From the NCBI GenBank assembly GCA_033977485.1, contig CM066984.1:106859691-106923690 (forward strand): DNA of 64,000 nt. The letters are read 5' to 3'. Origin of the DNA: Hydrangea macrophylla (Eukaryota > Streptophyta > Magnoliopsida > Cornales > Hydrangeaceae). Position 1 is the stretch's first letter. Each line of letters opens with the position of its first letter. Under the pieces are notes generated by a model. The model worked only from the letters and a program-made list of their open reading frames with translations. It did no database searches and was not told the origin of the DNA. Shown here in pieces: positions 44,001-53,737 of this stretch. The position numbers were made by a program, and so were the translations under genes.

Positions 44001-45555
44001 TCGGCTGACACTGAAATCTAATCGTCGGCCTTCCTTGTCTCGGAAATACAATCGTCTTAGTAGGGCAATCCAAATTAGCACTATACTTAGTCAACCAATC
44101 CATTCCTAGGATAATGTCGAACTCGGACATTGACAGAACTACCAAGTCTGCTGGAAGATTCCTATCTCCCAAAGTCAATGGGCAATCTTTACACACTTTA
44201 CTCAACTTAACTGTCACTCCCAAAGGTGACACAGCATTCAGTGTTGACTCAAGTGTCTGGGGTTCTAAACCCAATTGACGCACAATCTTAACAGCAATAA
44301 ATGAACGTGCGGCTCCAGTATCAAATAAAGCTTTAACTGGACTATGAAAGAGTACAAGCGTACCTTCCAAATGTTGCTGCTCATCAGCGTTAAAGCCTGC
44401 TTCTCTTGGAATGATAGCATTCATCCTTGTCTGATCTGGAGGTCCTTGTATCCCTTGAATTGATGCTCCATAGTATCCTCCTTGTGGTGCACGGCAATCC
44501 TTGCTTAGATGTCCCGGCTTGTTGCAATTCCGACAGACAATATCCATTCTGCGATTAACTCTAGGGGCTGTACAGAATCTGGCAACGTGCCCTGGCTTTC
44601 CGCAATTAAAACATCCTCCGCTATTGCTTGGCGGTGCTGTCAGTAGTGCCTGCGGCTGTGATCCTTGCTGGCGATATTGTTGGGGTCGAGTATAGCCCTG
44701 TTGTGGCTTTCTGGTTCCTTCCCAGGTTCTCTTATTCCCTTGGAAATTACTCTGAGGTCTCCAACCTTGAGTATTCCTTGGTGGCAAGTTATGGAAATTC
44801 CTCTGTTGAAAACTTCTAGATGACTGAGGTCGATTCATCTGTGGTTGTTGTGCTGGACAAGCATCCTTCTCTAATCCTGCAGCAAATCTGACAATCTCTT
44901 CGAATGATTGATTCAGATGACCAACCATCATATGCCTGAGATGGGGATTCAATCCTTGGTGAAATCTCTTCACCTTCTTCTGTGGCGTGTCTATCATATG
45001 CTGAGCAAATCTGGATAGACGCTCAAACTGTGTTGTATATTCCCTGACATTCCATCCTCCTTGTACCAAATTGAGAAAGTTCCTTTCCTGTTGATCTCTC
45101 TCATCCTCTGGGAAATACTTCTCCAAAAATCGTCCTTTGAATGTCTCCCATGGCATAGCTTTAGCAGCATCGATCCCAATAGTGGCTCGCTCGGCTTCCC
45201 ACCAATCTGCGGCGGCATAAGTGAGCTGAAAAGTAGCAAGGCGACGCTTCTCTTGTTCGCTGCATTCCAATGCTTCAAATATCAACTCCATTTCTCTTAT
45301 CCATTGTTCCGCTTTCCATGGTTCTGTTAGTCCATCGAACTTCTCTGGACGTAACCCACGAAAATTTGCTAACAACTTATCTCCAGTCTGTCTCGGTGGC
45401 GGGGGTGCAAAAGGTCTCTGGTGGGTGGAATGATTATAAGTATCCCCCACATGCTCCATCCTCTGCATAAAAGCTTCGAAAATTCCCGTCGGATCCATCC
45501 CTTCCGGAATAGGTGCTCCATTACGTGCTTGGTGATTTCTCAAGGGTCCTACCAT
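41035..45555 (-). CDS. Gy4 gag-pol polyprotein of a Tekay-like chromovirus
   Basis: 1506 codons with no break. Gag covers about 60-235, with zinc knuckles at 315-328 and 341-354 ([28 protein letters not shown]). Protease is at FDTGA (Asp 412) with ILGMDWL at 482. RT covers about 580-780, with SPWGAPVLF at 611 and active site FIDD at 729-732. RNase H starts at YSDAS (Asp 878). The integrase zinc finger is His 1092, His 1099, Cys 1129 and Cys 1132. The DDE triad is Asp 1162, Asp 1223 and Glu 1259. [12 protein letters not shown] leads into a chromodomain at about 1449-1506 ([16 protein letters not shown]). The protein makes the virus-like particle, reverse-transcribes the element RNA and integrates the cDNA. 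The chromodomain is expected to steer integration to chromatin. The start MVGPLRNHQ aligns with the Gy3 gag start. Every key residue is present. Confidence 0.95.
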   Translation of the reverse strand: MVGPLRNHQARNGAPIPEGMDPTGIFEAFMQRMEHVGDTYNHSTHQRPFAPPPPRQTGDKLLANFRGLRPEKFDGLTEPWKAEQWIREMELIFEALECSEQEKRRLATFQLTYAAADWWEAERATIGIDAAKAMPWETFKGRFLEKYFPEDERDQQERNFLNLVQGGWNVREYTTQFERLSRFAQHMIDTPQKKVKRFHQGLNPHLRHMMVGHLNQSFEEIVRFAAGLEKDACPAQQPQMNRPQSSRSFQQRNFHNLPPRNTQGWRPQSNFQGNKRTWEGTRKPQQGYTRPQQYRQQGSQPQALLTAPPSNSGGCFNCGKPGHVARFCTAPRVNRRMDIVCRNCNKPGHLSKDCRAPQGGYYGASIQGIQGPPDQTRMNAIIPREAGFNADEQQHLEGTLVLFHSPVKALFDTGAARSFIAVKIVRQLGLEPQTLESTLNAVSPLGVTVKLSKVCKDCPLTLGDRNLPADLVVLSMSEFDIILGMDWLTKYSANLDCPTKTIVFPRQGRPTIRFQCQPTSEMFLTSNLATIGRTSTELTMDQIPSVQDFQDVFQDIKGLPPKREIDFCVELVPGTLPISKTPYRMAPTEMLELKKQVQELEDLGFVRPSTSPWGAPVLFVKKKDGTLRLCIDYRELNKVTIKNRYPLPRIDDLFDQLQGSRIFSKIDLRSGYHQLLVRPEDVSKTAFRTRYGHYEFLVMPFGLTNAPAVFMDLMNRVFKPYLDQFIIVFIDDILIYSKTEEDHKKHLQIALQTLRDSKLYAKFSKCEFWLREVKFLGHVITQDGISVDSSKIDAVLSWNRPTNATEVRSFLGLAGYYRRFVEGFSKLAGPLTNLTRKETKYEWTDKHEGAFQELKEKLTSAPVLAIPKSGERYVIYSDASHQGLGCVLMQDGNVIAYGSRQLKVHEKNYPTHDLELAAIVFALKIWRHYLYGEKFDLFSDHKSLKYLFSQKELNMRQRRWMELLKDYDFSLQYHPGKANIVADALSRKPRLVIAALLIREWKALEVLAEFKFQPLKPMERQHFGCLMVQPTLISRIIEAQQTAEDLKLWFTKMTAKEPDIWSVSTDGALRCKGRLCVPDKENLRKDILDEAHKSRMTIHPGSTKMYKDLKRNFWWEGMKREVAEYVSQCLTCKQVKAEHQKPPGFLQPLPIPQWKWEHITMDFVVGLPKSQQNHDAIWVIVDRLTKTAHFIGYSMTYPVERLSRMYLQHIVRLHGVPVSIVSDRDSRFTAEFWKSLQTAMGTTLNLSSAFHPQTDGQTERVNQVMEDMLRACVIDFENSWETHLPLIEFAYNNSYHSSIGMAPFEALYGRPCRSPLCWTKVGNTQLLGPEMIRETNEKIQIVREKMKTAQTRHKSYADKRRKDLEFTVGDHVLLKVSPVRGIVRFGQKRGKLSPRFIGPFEILERVGKVAYRLALPPKMSGVHNVFHISMLRKCIHNPAHEINFEDIEVNDNVTFNEGPVRILDHGVKKLRNKEIPLVKIQWKHHDEGEASWELESEMREKFPFLF

Positions 45556-45915
45556 GATGATAACGAGTATTGCCTACAAGAGACATATTGATCAGCTGAA
45601 AGTCTTCTCGTAGAAACGAAACCAAGATAGAACGAAAAGCAACAAGAACTAACAGTTCTACAAAGCAACACATCAATCAACCAACAATCAATATCAAAAG
45701 TACTGCTCGTATATATATAGATATCAAAAGATGTACCATGGAGTACACAGTAACCATACTATGTACCACGTGGGACAAGGCTAAAACAGTACTAAGGTCA
45801 ACTACTACTGTCTATACAAAGCTATGGTCAAATAGCTATCTCTCAAGCTCCCAAAAATCTAGTGGACAACATGTCCTGATAAAACAAACAAAAACTAAGC
45901 CCTGCAGGTCCTGAC

Positions 45916-46920
45916 TCAAAAGTCGTCAGCGTCTGATCCTGCTGGTGGTGCCTCGTCCTCTGAATCAATCTCCATCTCCTCGAGTGGGTCATCCTCAACT
46001 GGTGCAACAAGATCTCCGACTACAACTCCTATATCCCAATCCTCTACTATCTCTGCATCATCATCCTCTATACCGTCTGCTATTGCCTGGTTGGCGACAT
46101 CGACTGCTACTGCGGCGAATCCATCAGCTATATCAAGAGCTCCCGCTATGGCTGCCTCTCCCATAACAAAATCTGCTGGCTGTGCGACCATCTGAGCTAT
46201 CCATCCTACTGCCATATCGGCAATAGCTGCCATATGCATAATGGGTCCAGCTGGTATCTGAAGCACAACTGGTGCCTCTAGCACAACTATCTCCTCATCG
46301 GGCGCATCCTCATCTACTACTATGTCTGCCTCAACAGCCTCTGGGTCTGGTACTGGATCCTCTGGCTCAAACTCTGGCTCCTCGGGGTCATCCTCAGGCT
46401 CATCATCATCTGCATCATCTGCATGCTCATCCTCTACTGGGTCCTCGTCGTCTATCGGCTCCTCCTCTCCGTCCTCGTCCATGTCCTCATCGGCATGCTC
46501 AAGGTCCTCATCCTCCTGGATCGGCTCAGGCTCTGGAACTGGTACATCGGGTACCGGCGATGGTGGTGGTGTTGCTGGCACTGGTGCAACTACAGGCTCT
46601 GGTGGACCGGCTACAATAGCTCTCAACTCTATCTCATCCATCTCGGGCTTACTCTGAACTAACCGTAGTATCTCCTGGCAAATGTCTCTACCAATCCTCG
46701 CAGTATGGTAAGCATCCATACGCATCTGCGTCGGGTGAGTCCTCTCTGTCACATAAAGTGCTCTCCACATGTCCTCCTCCAAATGTCTACTAGCTATCTG
46801 GCACACACGCTCTCGATAAAACTCTGGGTCAGCTGGCTCCACGGTATCCCCATGGATCACGTGTCCTCCATAAGCATCTGTAACAAACTGATGAAACTCT
46901 GGATCCATGCTATCCTGCAA
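45916..46920 (-). CDS. Gy4 pre-gag ORF: acidic protein of unknown function
   Basis: 334 codons. It begins 142 bp downstream of the primer site and ends 360 bp before gag, so it is the first ORF on the element RNA. Residues 1-110 look globular (MDPEFHQFVTDAYGGH, EEDMWRALYVTER, DICQEILRLVQ). Residues about 112-225 are very acidic with Pro/Glu/Asp repeats (PVPEPEPIQEDEDLEHADED). About 225-285 is Ala-rich, and the tail is acidic again (EEMEIDSEDEAPP). The first block and the acidic tail have counterparts in the Gy3 ORF at 28084-28650. No nucleic-acid-binding or enzyme motif is recognised. The acidity suggests a chaperone-like or protein-interaction role, but that is a guess. Confidence 0.7.
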   Translation of the reverse strand: MQDSMDPEFHQFVTDAYGGHVIHGDTVEPADPEFYRERVCQIASRHLEEDMWRALYVTERTHPTQMRMDAYHTARIGRDICQEILRLVQSKPEMDEIELRAIVAGPPEPVVAPVPATPPPSPVPDVPVPEPEPIQEDEDLEHADEDMDEDGEEEPIDDEDPVEDEHADDADDDEPEDDPEEPEFEPEDPVPDPEAVEADIVVDEDAPDEEIVVLEAPVVLQIPAGPIMHMAAIADMAVGWIAQMVAQPADFVMGEAAIAGALDIADGFAAVAVDVANQAIADGIEDDDAEIVEDWDIGVVVGDLVAPVEDDPLEEMEIDSEDEAPPAGSDADDF

Positions 46921-47061
46921 AGGAAAACTATCTATCGTCAGAAAGACGAACTTATCTTATACTCATATCTCATCTCAAGAAAATCTTAAATACTAGAACC
47001 AGATGGTGTGGAATCCATCAGTGAACGACAATATCAGAACCTAATCGTAATATAACCAGTC

Positions 47062-47073
47062 GCTCTGATACCA
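47062..47073 (-). other. Gy4 primer-binding site
   Basis: Minus strand reads TGGTATCAGAGC, a perfect initiator tRNA-Met complement, 7 bp from the LTR edge. Confidence 0.92.
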
Positions 47074-48358
47074 AAAACCCTGTCACGCCCCGGAGTAGCA
47101 TAAATAGAGAAAAATAAATTTCCTTTATGGGTCCATAGGGAATGACAAGTGAAAGTCACTAACATCCACACCACACAGTACTAGTCCAAACAGGAACAGT
47201 AAAACAACTGAAATATAAACACGGTTCTATCTATTACAAACATCAGAGTACGGTCCACAGGATCACAACAGGTCTGGAGACAACATATGCCCAAGTACCC
47301 GTTAACTACAAAGTACAACAGTAAAAGGAAAAGTAGTAATATAACTACTATCTATCTTCAGGTCTTCAGCTAGCGTACGGATAGGCGTCAGCATAACTGG
47401 CATCAGTGGGGCCATTCTCTACGTAACTCCCTTCAGGGTAATCGTTATCGCCATGAGTTCCGTCATCTGCATTGTAAAGGACAGGGTAGTCTGGACGGGG
47501 AATGTCCAGGCAATAAAGGCCGTCAGCTTGTTGAAAGCTGAGTGAGCACTAACTAACACAGTCTCATAGAAATGACATAATTACCATTATGACAGTGATA
47601 CTAAATATATCCCTTACTCGTTTATTCAGACATATCATTAATCGATTATTATCGACTCCCATTCTAAGACTGATTCCACAAAAAATCCCAACTGACTATC
47701 TCGAACTGATTATATCAGCACAACATATCAGTGCTCTTGTTCACCGCTATACCGCTTTTAAGAACTCTTGCGAGCACCCATACATCGTTCTCATATAACG
47801 ACTGGTCCATGGATATACCCATACTCTTGTTCACCGCTTTTAAGAACTCTTACTGTTCACCGCTTTTAAGAACGCTTGCGAGTACGATACATACACAGCT
47901 CTGGTAAATATAAATCATGGGCGTGCCACATCTACTCTTGTTCACCGCTTTTAAGAACTCTTACTGTTCACCGCTTTTAAGAACGCTTGCGAGTACTGTG
48001 CACCCATAATTCTCACGATCCTGATCAAATCCTTGACATACACTTATCGGATTTAACCTGAGCGAATCATCAGCTCGACACACACAACTTTAAACATACC
48101 AATCCTCTTACTGACTCCTTTCTCACTTATCCAATACTACCCAGTATTATCATCTCAAACTTACTACGTTATCGCGTCGTACTATTACTAGCGTTCCGAA
48201 CCCGACTACGTTACTCACCATGTTATCTCAATCTCATTATCGTATCCCATTACCTCCGTAATCCATAATATCGCATAATAGGAACATGGAACCGCAATTA
48301 AACAACTACGCATTATGAATTATAAACTGAAAGGAATACATTCATGTTCTGCTAGGTT

Positions 48359-48563
48359 CGATCGATTGAGGTCATCTCGATCGCTCGAAGAAAGTGTTGT
48401 TCGATCGATTGAAGTCTTCTCGATCGATCGAAGTGAAGGTAGTCTCGATCGATTGAAGTATTCTCGATCGATTGAACTCAGGGATGTTCGATCGGTTGAA
48501 CTCAGTTCGATCGATTGGGACTCTGCTGTTCGATCGATTGAACTCAGTTCGATCGATCGAACT
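48359..48563. repeat. Ten TTCGATCGATTGAA dyads in the Gy4 5' LTR
   Basis: Same positions and spacing as 40022-40226, shifted by 8337 bp. The second cluster is at 49049-49238. Confidence 0.92.
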
Positions 48564-48841
48564 TCGTCTTCTACAGATTCTGCCAGTGAACGTGCAGAAT
48601 GTGCTAAGGGGTGTTTGGGTTATAATTATACGTCCAGAATATGTAAAACATCATGACTAAGATACCGAGTGAGTTTGGAACTCACCAAAAGTCGTAAGGG
48701 CGCGTTTGGGTAAGCTTTAGCTCCGAAGCTTTAATGGCGGCCTCTTTCTCTCTCTGCTCCTCTCTTCGTCTCTTCTGTCTCTCTTTCTCTGCCTCTTCTT
48801 GTTCTTCTTCTTCTCCTTCTTCTTCTTCTTCTTGTTCTCTC

Positions 48842-48899
48842 TCCCGGATATATATATATATATATATGTGTGTGTGTATAATTGTGTATATATATATAA
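48842..48899 (-). promoter_or_regulatory. Putative Gy4 promoter (TATA-like run)
   Basis: Minus strand reads TTTATATATATATACAC followed by (TATA)n. Downstream is a purine-rich GAGAGAGAACAAGAAGAAG stretch. One palindrome cluster is upstream and the other downstream. Assignment rests on composition and position only. Confidence 0.4.
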
Positions 48900-49319
48900 A
48901 CACACACAAACTCACAACTCTCTCAACTCTCTAAAACTCTCACAAACTCAGCAAACACACAACATACACGAATGCAGTGTATATATAAAGAAATGGGAGT
49001 GTAGGTGGCAGCATTTGCGGGAAACTGGAATTCTGATATTTACATTCTCGATCGATCGAAGAATGCTCGATCGATCGAACTCAGATCGGTCAGTTAGATC
49101 GATTGAAAAAAAGGTTTGATCGATTGAAGTGGGGACCACGTATTTAATTTATGTCGGTAGGGTTTTCGATCGCTCGAAAAGGGTTCGATCGCTTGAACTG
49201 AAGGGTCTCGATCGCTCGAACTAGCTTCGATCGATCGAAGATGAAATTTCTTGAATGGTCAATTGAAGTATATAGAATCTCTCTGCATTAAATATTTATT
49301 GAAAATACGGGGTATTACA

Positions 49320-49979
49320 AGAAATGAGTGCAAGACTGAATAAAGAGAGATAGTGTCTTGGGAGAAATGATATAGTTTTAAATTTGTAAACTAAGTACTC
49401 CGTAGATATCAACTATATATCTTCTACATATCAGTAAGTCGGTTCAGTTCGGTCGGTGTCGGTTCAAAATAACTAACAAACACCACCAAACTGAAAATCG
49501 AATTTTTACAAAAATAAAAAAATAAAACTGAAACCAACCAACCCCTATTGTATACTAACCAAACCTGTTGACTAAAAAAAAACTAACAACCTGTTCGATT
49601 CTGTTCGGTCAATTAATTCAATTTTTTGAATTTTTCTTTCACCTCTAATTCAAACATGTACAAAAATCCTCCCTATCTCGGTCATTACCTTTATCTAAAC
49701 TATGGATCTCCTCAGAGTGCAAAGAGCCCATTTGGCTGGGCGATTTGCCCACGATTTGATAGCTTTTGGAGTGCAAACGCAATAGTGGGCCGTTTGGCAA
49801 CCAATTTTCAATCGCAATCGCTGGCCCATAAGAGTTTGACCGCCATTTGACCAACGATTGGGCCAAGCTACTCCACCCCAGCTTTGGCCCATCACGGTCA
49901 AAAAGCCAGTCACAGTAAAGGGCCAATTACGAAGATGCCCCTAACATTTCCCATGTGGACGTGCTTACCCCATCACTAA
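49320..49979. other. Non-coding flank right of Gy4
   Basis: The first 300 bp carry GTCGGTTCAGTTCGGTCGG and TTCGATTCTGTTCGGTC, inverted relative to 37822-37950. The rest is unique-looking and has no supported gene. Confidence 0.4.
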
Positions 49980-50702
49980 CAGTCCGTTTGGTATGCCACA
50001 AACAAGAAAAGAATTGATTTGTAATTCTTGTTTGTGGCAAATCATGTGTTTGGTTTGACACAAAAAATCGAATTGAAATTATTTTCAATTCTTGCCAATT
50101 CTTGAGAAATGAAGTTTTAGGCCAAAGTGAAATCCGACCAAAATTGGTCAGATTTGGTGAGAATTCAGTCTCAAGATGTGTTCTTCCCAAAATACCCCAA
50201 ATCTTAAACGTCTTCTTCGTCGTTCTTCGTTTCTGGTCTTTATCTTCTTCGTCCTTCTTCTTCGTTGTTCTTCTAGTCTGATCTGGTCTGGTATGGTCTT
50301 CGTCTTCTTTGTCCTTCTTCTTCGTCTTCTTCGTTCTCCTTCCCAAAATCCAAAAAGTCCTAAATCGCTTCGTCGTCTTCTTGTTCTTCACAGTTCTTGG
50401 CAGCTTCTTCTTCTTCTTCTTCTTCTTCTTCGCAGCTTCTTCTTCTTCGTCTGGTTTCTCCACAGCTTCGTCTTCTTTCTTCTTCACAGCTTCGTCTCTT
50501 CTTCTTCTTCAGTCTGGTCTGGTTTAAGGTTTGTCTGGGTATTTTAGGAAATTACTATAATTCTTTTCAATTCTATTCTTTTCATTTTTGTTTTAAACCA
50601 AACAGGAGAATTAGAATTGCAAATCAATTCTATTATTTTCTTTTCTATTCTATTCTGTTCAATTCAATTCAATTATATTTTACAATCATACCAAACGGAC
50701 TG
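49980..50702. mobile_element. Harbinger-like MITE, 723 bp, TSD TAA
   Basis: Terminal inverted repeats CAGTCCGTTTGGTATG (49980-49995) and CATACCAAACGGACTG (50687-50702) are flanked by TAA at 49977-49979 and 50703-50705. The inverted similarity extends further inside (AGAATTGATTTG(T/C)AATTCT). A 3-bp TAA/TTA duplication is typical of PIF/Harbinger. The middle is a (TTC)n-rich stretch that yields several low-complexity ORFs. No transposase is present. Confidence 0.88.
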
Positions 50703-51321
50703 TAAAAGGACAAAAACTGCAGCCCAAAACTTCAGTGAACTGGCTGCCCATCCACAGTCCACTCTCTAGGTTCATCCACTAGTCACATAAATCATCCTTA
50801 TACTAAGAACACTTACTAGCAGTTATTAACCGATGTGGGATAGGCTTGAAATGAAGCAAGTTTAGGTTTTTTCCGAACACACATTCACTATAATCTTTTC
50901 TGATTGTTTTTAAATTGATTCATTTTTATCTTTTTTACTAAAAATTATGCAAAATGCTCCACATTTAAAATAGCATAAAATGACTAAGGGTTAATGTTGT
51001 GAAGCTTTGGAATTATAATCATTATTTAACAAAATTAATGGTTTATTATTTGCTTATTATGTGTTACTATTAAATTAATTTTGTGTCTAAACTACTACAA
51101 TTATTATGCGCCAAAATTTCAGTTATGTAATTATATAAATAATTATAATATAAGTAAAAGCAACCACCATTAGTAATATAATTATATATTAAACGAAAAT
51201 ATTATTCAGAATATAGTTTTCGCTATAATGATGTCAATAAATACTATTATACATATGTAAATACTAGAAGGACATAATTGTCTTTAGACACAGAAAATCA
51301 CTTCTTTATTAAAATAATCAA
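50703..51321. other. AT-rich intergenic stretch
   Basis: Nothing recognisable is seen: no long frame, no repeat termini, no RNA gene. Confidence 0.5.
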
Positions 51322-52348
51322 GGGTAAATTACACAAACCTCCCCCGAGGTTTGCCTTAATTACACGGACCTCCCCTCTTGTTTTAAAAATTACACAGATC
51401 TCCCTCGAGGTTTGAATTAGGTAACAAAACGCCCCCTCCCCTAATGGTCCTTTAGTTTTTTTTACATTAGCCTCCCCTGAAAATTACAATTAGCCCCCCT
51501 AATATTATAAATTTGTCATACTAAAGCCCCATTTCTCTTATATTTTTGTGCTAATTATAAAATCCCTCCTCCCTCCTATGTTTTTGGGTTAATTTTTTTT
51601 AACATTAATTTATATCTACACAAAATATACACAAAACATATATAAATAGGTCCAAATTTTTTTTTCCCCCGAACAAACCTCTATCAAGCCCCCCTGTATT
51701 AATTTTCTAGATCCGCCCCTCTCCCTATGCTTCAAAAGTGGACACTTAACCCCCTGTGATTGTGGACTGAAATGGAATTGTTATGATTTTACTCAAAACT
51801 GACAAAAATTCTAAAATTGGTTAAAAATATAAACACTTAATCCATTTGTGATGTTAATTTTGGGGTTAACGCTCTTTGAGTGAAATCATAACAGTTCTAT
51901 TTTTGTCCACAATCACAGGGGGTTAAGTGTCCACTTTTGAAGCATAGGGACAGGGGCGGATCTAGAAAATTAATACAAGGGAGGCTTGATAAAGGTTTGT
52001 TCGGGGGAAAAAAAATTTGGACCTATTTATATATGTTTTGTGTATATTTTGTGTAGATATAAATTAATGCTAAAAAAATTAACCCAAAAACATAGGAGGG
52101 ATGAGGGATTTTATAATTAGCACAAAAATATAAGAGAAAGGGGGCTTTAGTATGACAATTTTATAATATTAGGGGGGCTAATTATAATTTTCAGGGGAGG
52201 TTAATGTAAAAAAACTAACGGACCATTAGGAGAGGGGGAGTTTTGTTACCTAATTCAAACATCGAGGGAGGTTTGTGTAATTTTTAAAACAAGAGGGGAG
52301 GTCCGTGTAATTAAGGCAAACCTCAGGGGAGGTTTGTGTAATTTACCC
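51322..52348. mobile_element. Foldback element with ~500-bp inverted arms (Mutator-like)
   Basis: Left arm begins GGGTAAATTACACAAACCTC and the right arm is its reverse complement up to 52348. The arms match nearly to the centre near 51830, with small gaps. Flanks are AATAATCAA (51313-51321) and AATAATTAA (52349-52357), a 9-bp duplication with one mismatch, as in Mutator-like elements. No transposase is seen, so it is non-autonomous. Confidence 0.85.
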
Positions 52349-52791
52349 AATAATTAAACACTGATATAATCTATTATATTCTAGTAACCACTTTTACATA
52401 TATTATCCAAACATTATAACTATCATAATCTATTATGACCATAATCTATTATTACAAAAGCAATCGCTAAACTATCGCACTCGCAAGCTATAGTTGTGCC
52501 AAAAAGGCTCAAAAGTGACATTAAAGTCTCCCAAGGTTATCTACCCCATGGACATAGCAAGGGACCTGATGGAGTCCCAAAGTTGAAGTGAATCAATTGA
52601 TGGGTTAATGCGTGGTAAAAAGTTATAAATTCAGTTGGGATCCTGAATGGACCCCATACCACGAGAAATTACAAAACGTAAATTGAGATTAGAAGCGGCA
52701 ATTTGGAAGACCAAAAAAAATTAGAGAGCCCTACACCAGAGGGGGCCGATATGAATTAGGGCTCATTTAGCTTTTTCTGCCCTTTACTCTC

Positions 52792-52845
<54 letters not shown>

Positions 52846-52942
52846 AAAGAGAAATACGGAGCTCGATATATACATACATACACAAATACATACATACATA
52901 GAGAGTGAGAGAGAGAGAGGGAGGGTTTTTGAGGTTCGATCA
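52349..52942 (+). promoter_or_regulatory. Upstream region and promoter of the cold-shock-domain gene
   Basis: A CT-rich tract (about 52787-52827) runs into (TA)n at 52828-52847 ending TATAAAAGAG, a good TATA box about 95 bp before the ATG. This is the usual layout of a plant core promoter with a pyrimidine patch. The 5'UTR contains a GA-rich run near 52900-52925. The sequence farther upstream is AT-rich without recognised elements. Confidence 0.55.
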
Positions 52943-53737
52943 ATGGCGGAAGAGAGCATGAGATCGACTGGTACAGTGAGGTGGTTTGACAATCACAAAG
53001 GCTACGGATTCATTCAACCCGACGACGGCGGCGAAGATCTGTTCGTTCATCAATCGTCGATCAAATCCGATGGTTTTCGAACCCTTCAAGAGGGTCAGAT
53101 TGTAGAGTTCTTAATAGCATTGGAGAAGGATCGAACCAAAGCCGTTGATGTTACTGGACCCAACGGAGCTCCCGTTGAACAGATCAGCAAGGAGGGTTAC
53201 GGCGGCGGAGGAAGAGGCGGCCGCGGTGGTTATGGGTTTGGCGGTGGTGGTGGATATGGATTCAGTGGAGGATGGAGAGGTAGTGGAAGGGGCGGCCGCA
53301 GCGGCGGCGATGGGTATCGTGGCGGAGCTGGTGGCGGCGAGTGTTACAACTGTGGTAGGACTGGGCACATGGCGAGGGATTGCGGGGTTCAGGCGAACAG
53401 CGGCGGTGGGGGTGGTGCTGGTGGTGGTGGGGGTTGTTATAACTGTGGTGAGTTTGGTCACTTGGCGAGGGAGTGCCCCGCCGGTGGTGGTGGTGGTGGC
53501 GGCGGAGGCGGAGGCGGTGGCGGCCGTGCTTGTTATACCTGTGGTGGGTTTGGCCACATGGCTAGGGAGTGCCCTAGTGACGGTGGCGGTGGACGTGGGT
53601 TTGGGAGATTTGGAAACGGAGGGGGCGGGGGCAGCGGCGGCGGCGGTGGTGGAGGCAACTGCTTTAACTGTGGGGAGCAAGGGCACTTTGCTAGAGAATG
53701 CCCTGACAACAACAATGTAAGAAGTGGAAGAGAGTGA
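52943..53737 (+). CDS. Cold-shock-domain, glycine-rich, CCHC zinc-knuckle RNA-binding protein
   Basis: 264 codons without intron. Residues 8-73 are a cold-shock domain with RNP1 KGYGFI (19-24) and RNP2 LFVH (33-36). The rest is Gly-rich with four CCHC zinc knuckles at 134-147, 165-178, 197-210 and 240-253 ([56 protein letters not shown]). This is the plant CSP/GRP2 family: nucleic-acid chaperones that melt RNA secondary structure in nucleus and cytoplasm, linked to cold acclimation and to flowering and seed development. Arabidopsis members have two or seven knuckles, so four is intermediate. Knuckles 2 and 3 are separated by an uninterrupted run of 14 Gly, likely to vary in length. It is the only convincing host gene here. 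The start ATG is the first after the TATA box and directly precedes the domain. Confidence 0.95.
   Translation: MAEESMRSTGTVRWFDNHKGYGFIQPDDGGEDLFVHQSSIKSDGFRTLQEGQIVEFLIALEKDRTKAVDVTGPNGAPVEQISKEGYGGGGRGGRGGYGFGGGGGYGFSGGWRGSGRGGRSGGDGYRGGAGGGECYNCGRTGHMARDCGVQANSGGGGGAGGGGGCYNCGEFGHLARECPAGGGGGGGGGGGGGGRACYTCGGFGHMARECPSDGGGGRGFGRFGNGGGGGSGGGGGGGNCFNCGEQGHFARECPDNNNVRSGRE

Larger units (their letters stand above)
38744..49319 (-). mobile_element. Gy4: complete Tekay-like chromovirus, apparently intact
   Basis: 10,576 bp, bounded by AGAAA duplications at 38739-38743 and 49320-49324. It has two LTRs of exactly 2239 bp, a perfect primer site, a polypurine tract, a pre-gag ORF, and one uninterrupted gag-pol frame ending in a chromodomain. 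The only LTR difference I noticed is A at 40229 against G at 48566. One difference in 2239 bp implies insertion within the last few tens of thousands of years at usual plant rates. The element looks competent or only recently silenced. Confidence 0.95.
47081..49319 (-). repeat. Gy4 5' LTR
   Basis: 2239 bp. It is identical to 38744-40982 except for one base that I noticed (48566). It holds the same TTCACCGC array, palindrome clusters (48359-48563 and 49049-49238) and TATA-like run (about 48842-48899). Confidence 0.95.

Noticed and set aside
46272..46657. Ser/Gly-rich and His/Leu-rich ORFs on the plus strand
   Set aside because: They are antisense shadows of the acidic coding region of the Gy4 pre-gag ORF.
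50176..50705. Ser/Phe-rich ORFs and a Lys-rich minus ORF
   Set aside because: They are translations of the TTC-rich interior of the Harbinger-like MITE.
53111..53720. Two 191-codon ORFs overlapping the cold-shock gene in other frames
   Set aside because: They are low-complexity Ala/Val/Thr-rich shadows of the GGN-rich coding sequence. The CSD and CCHC motifs fix the true frame.
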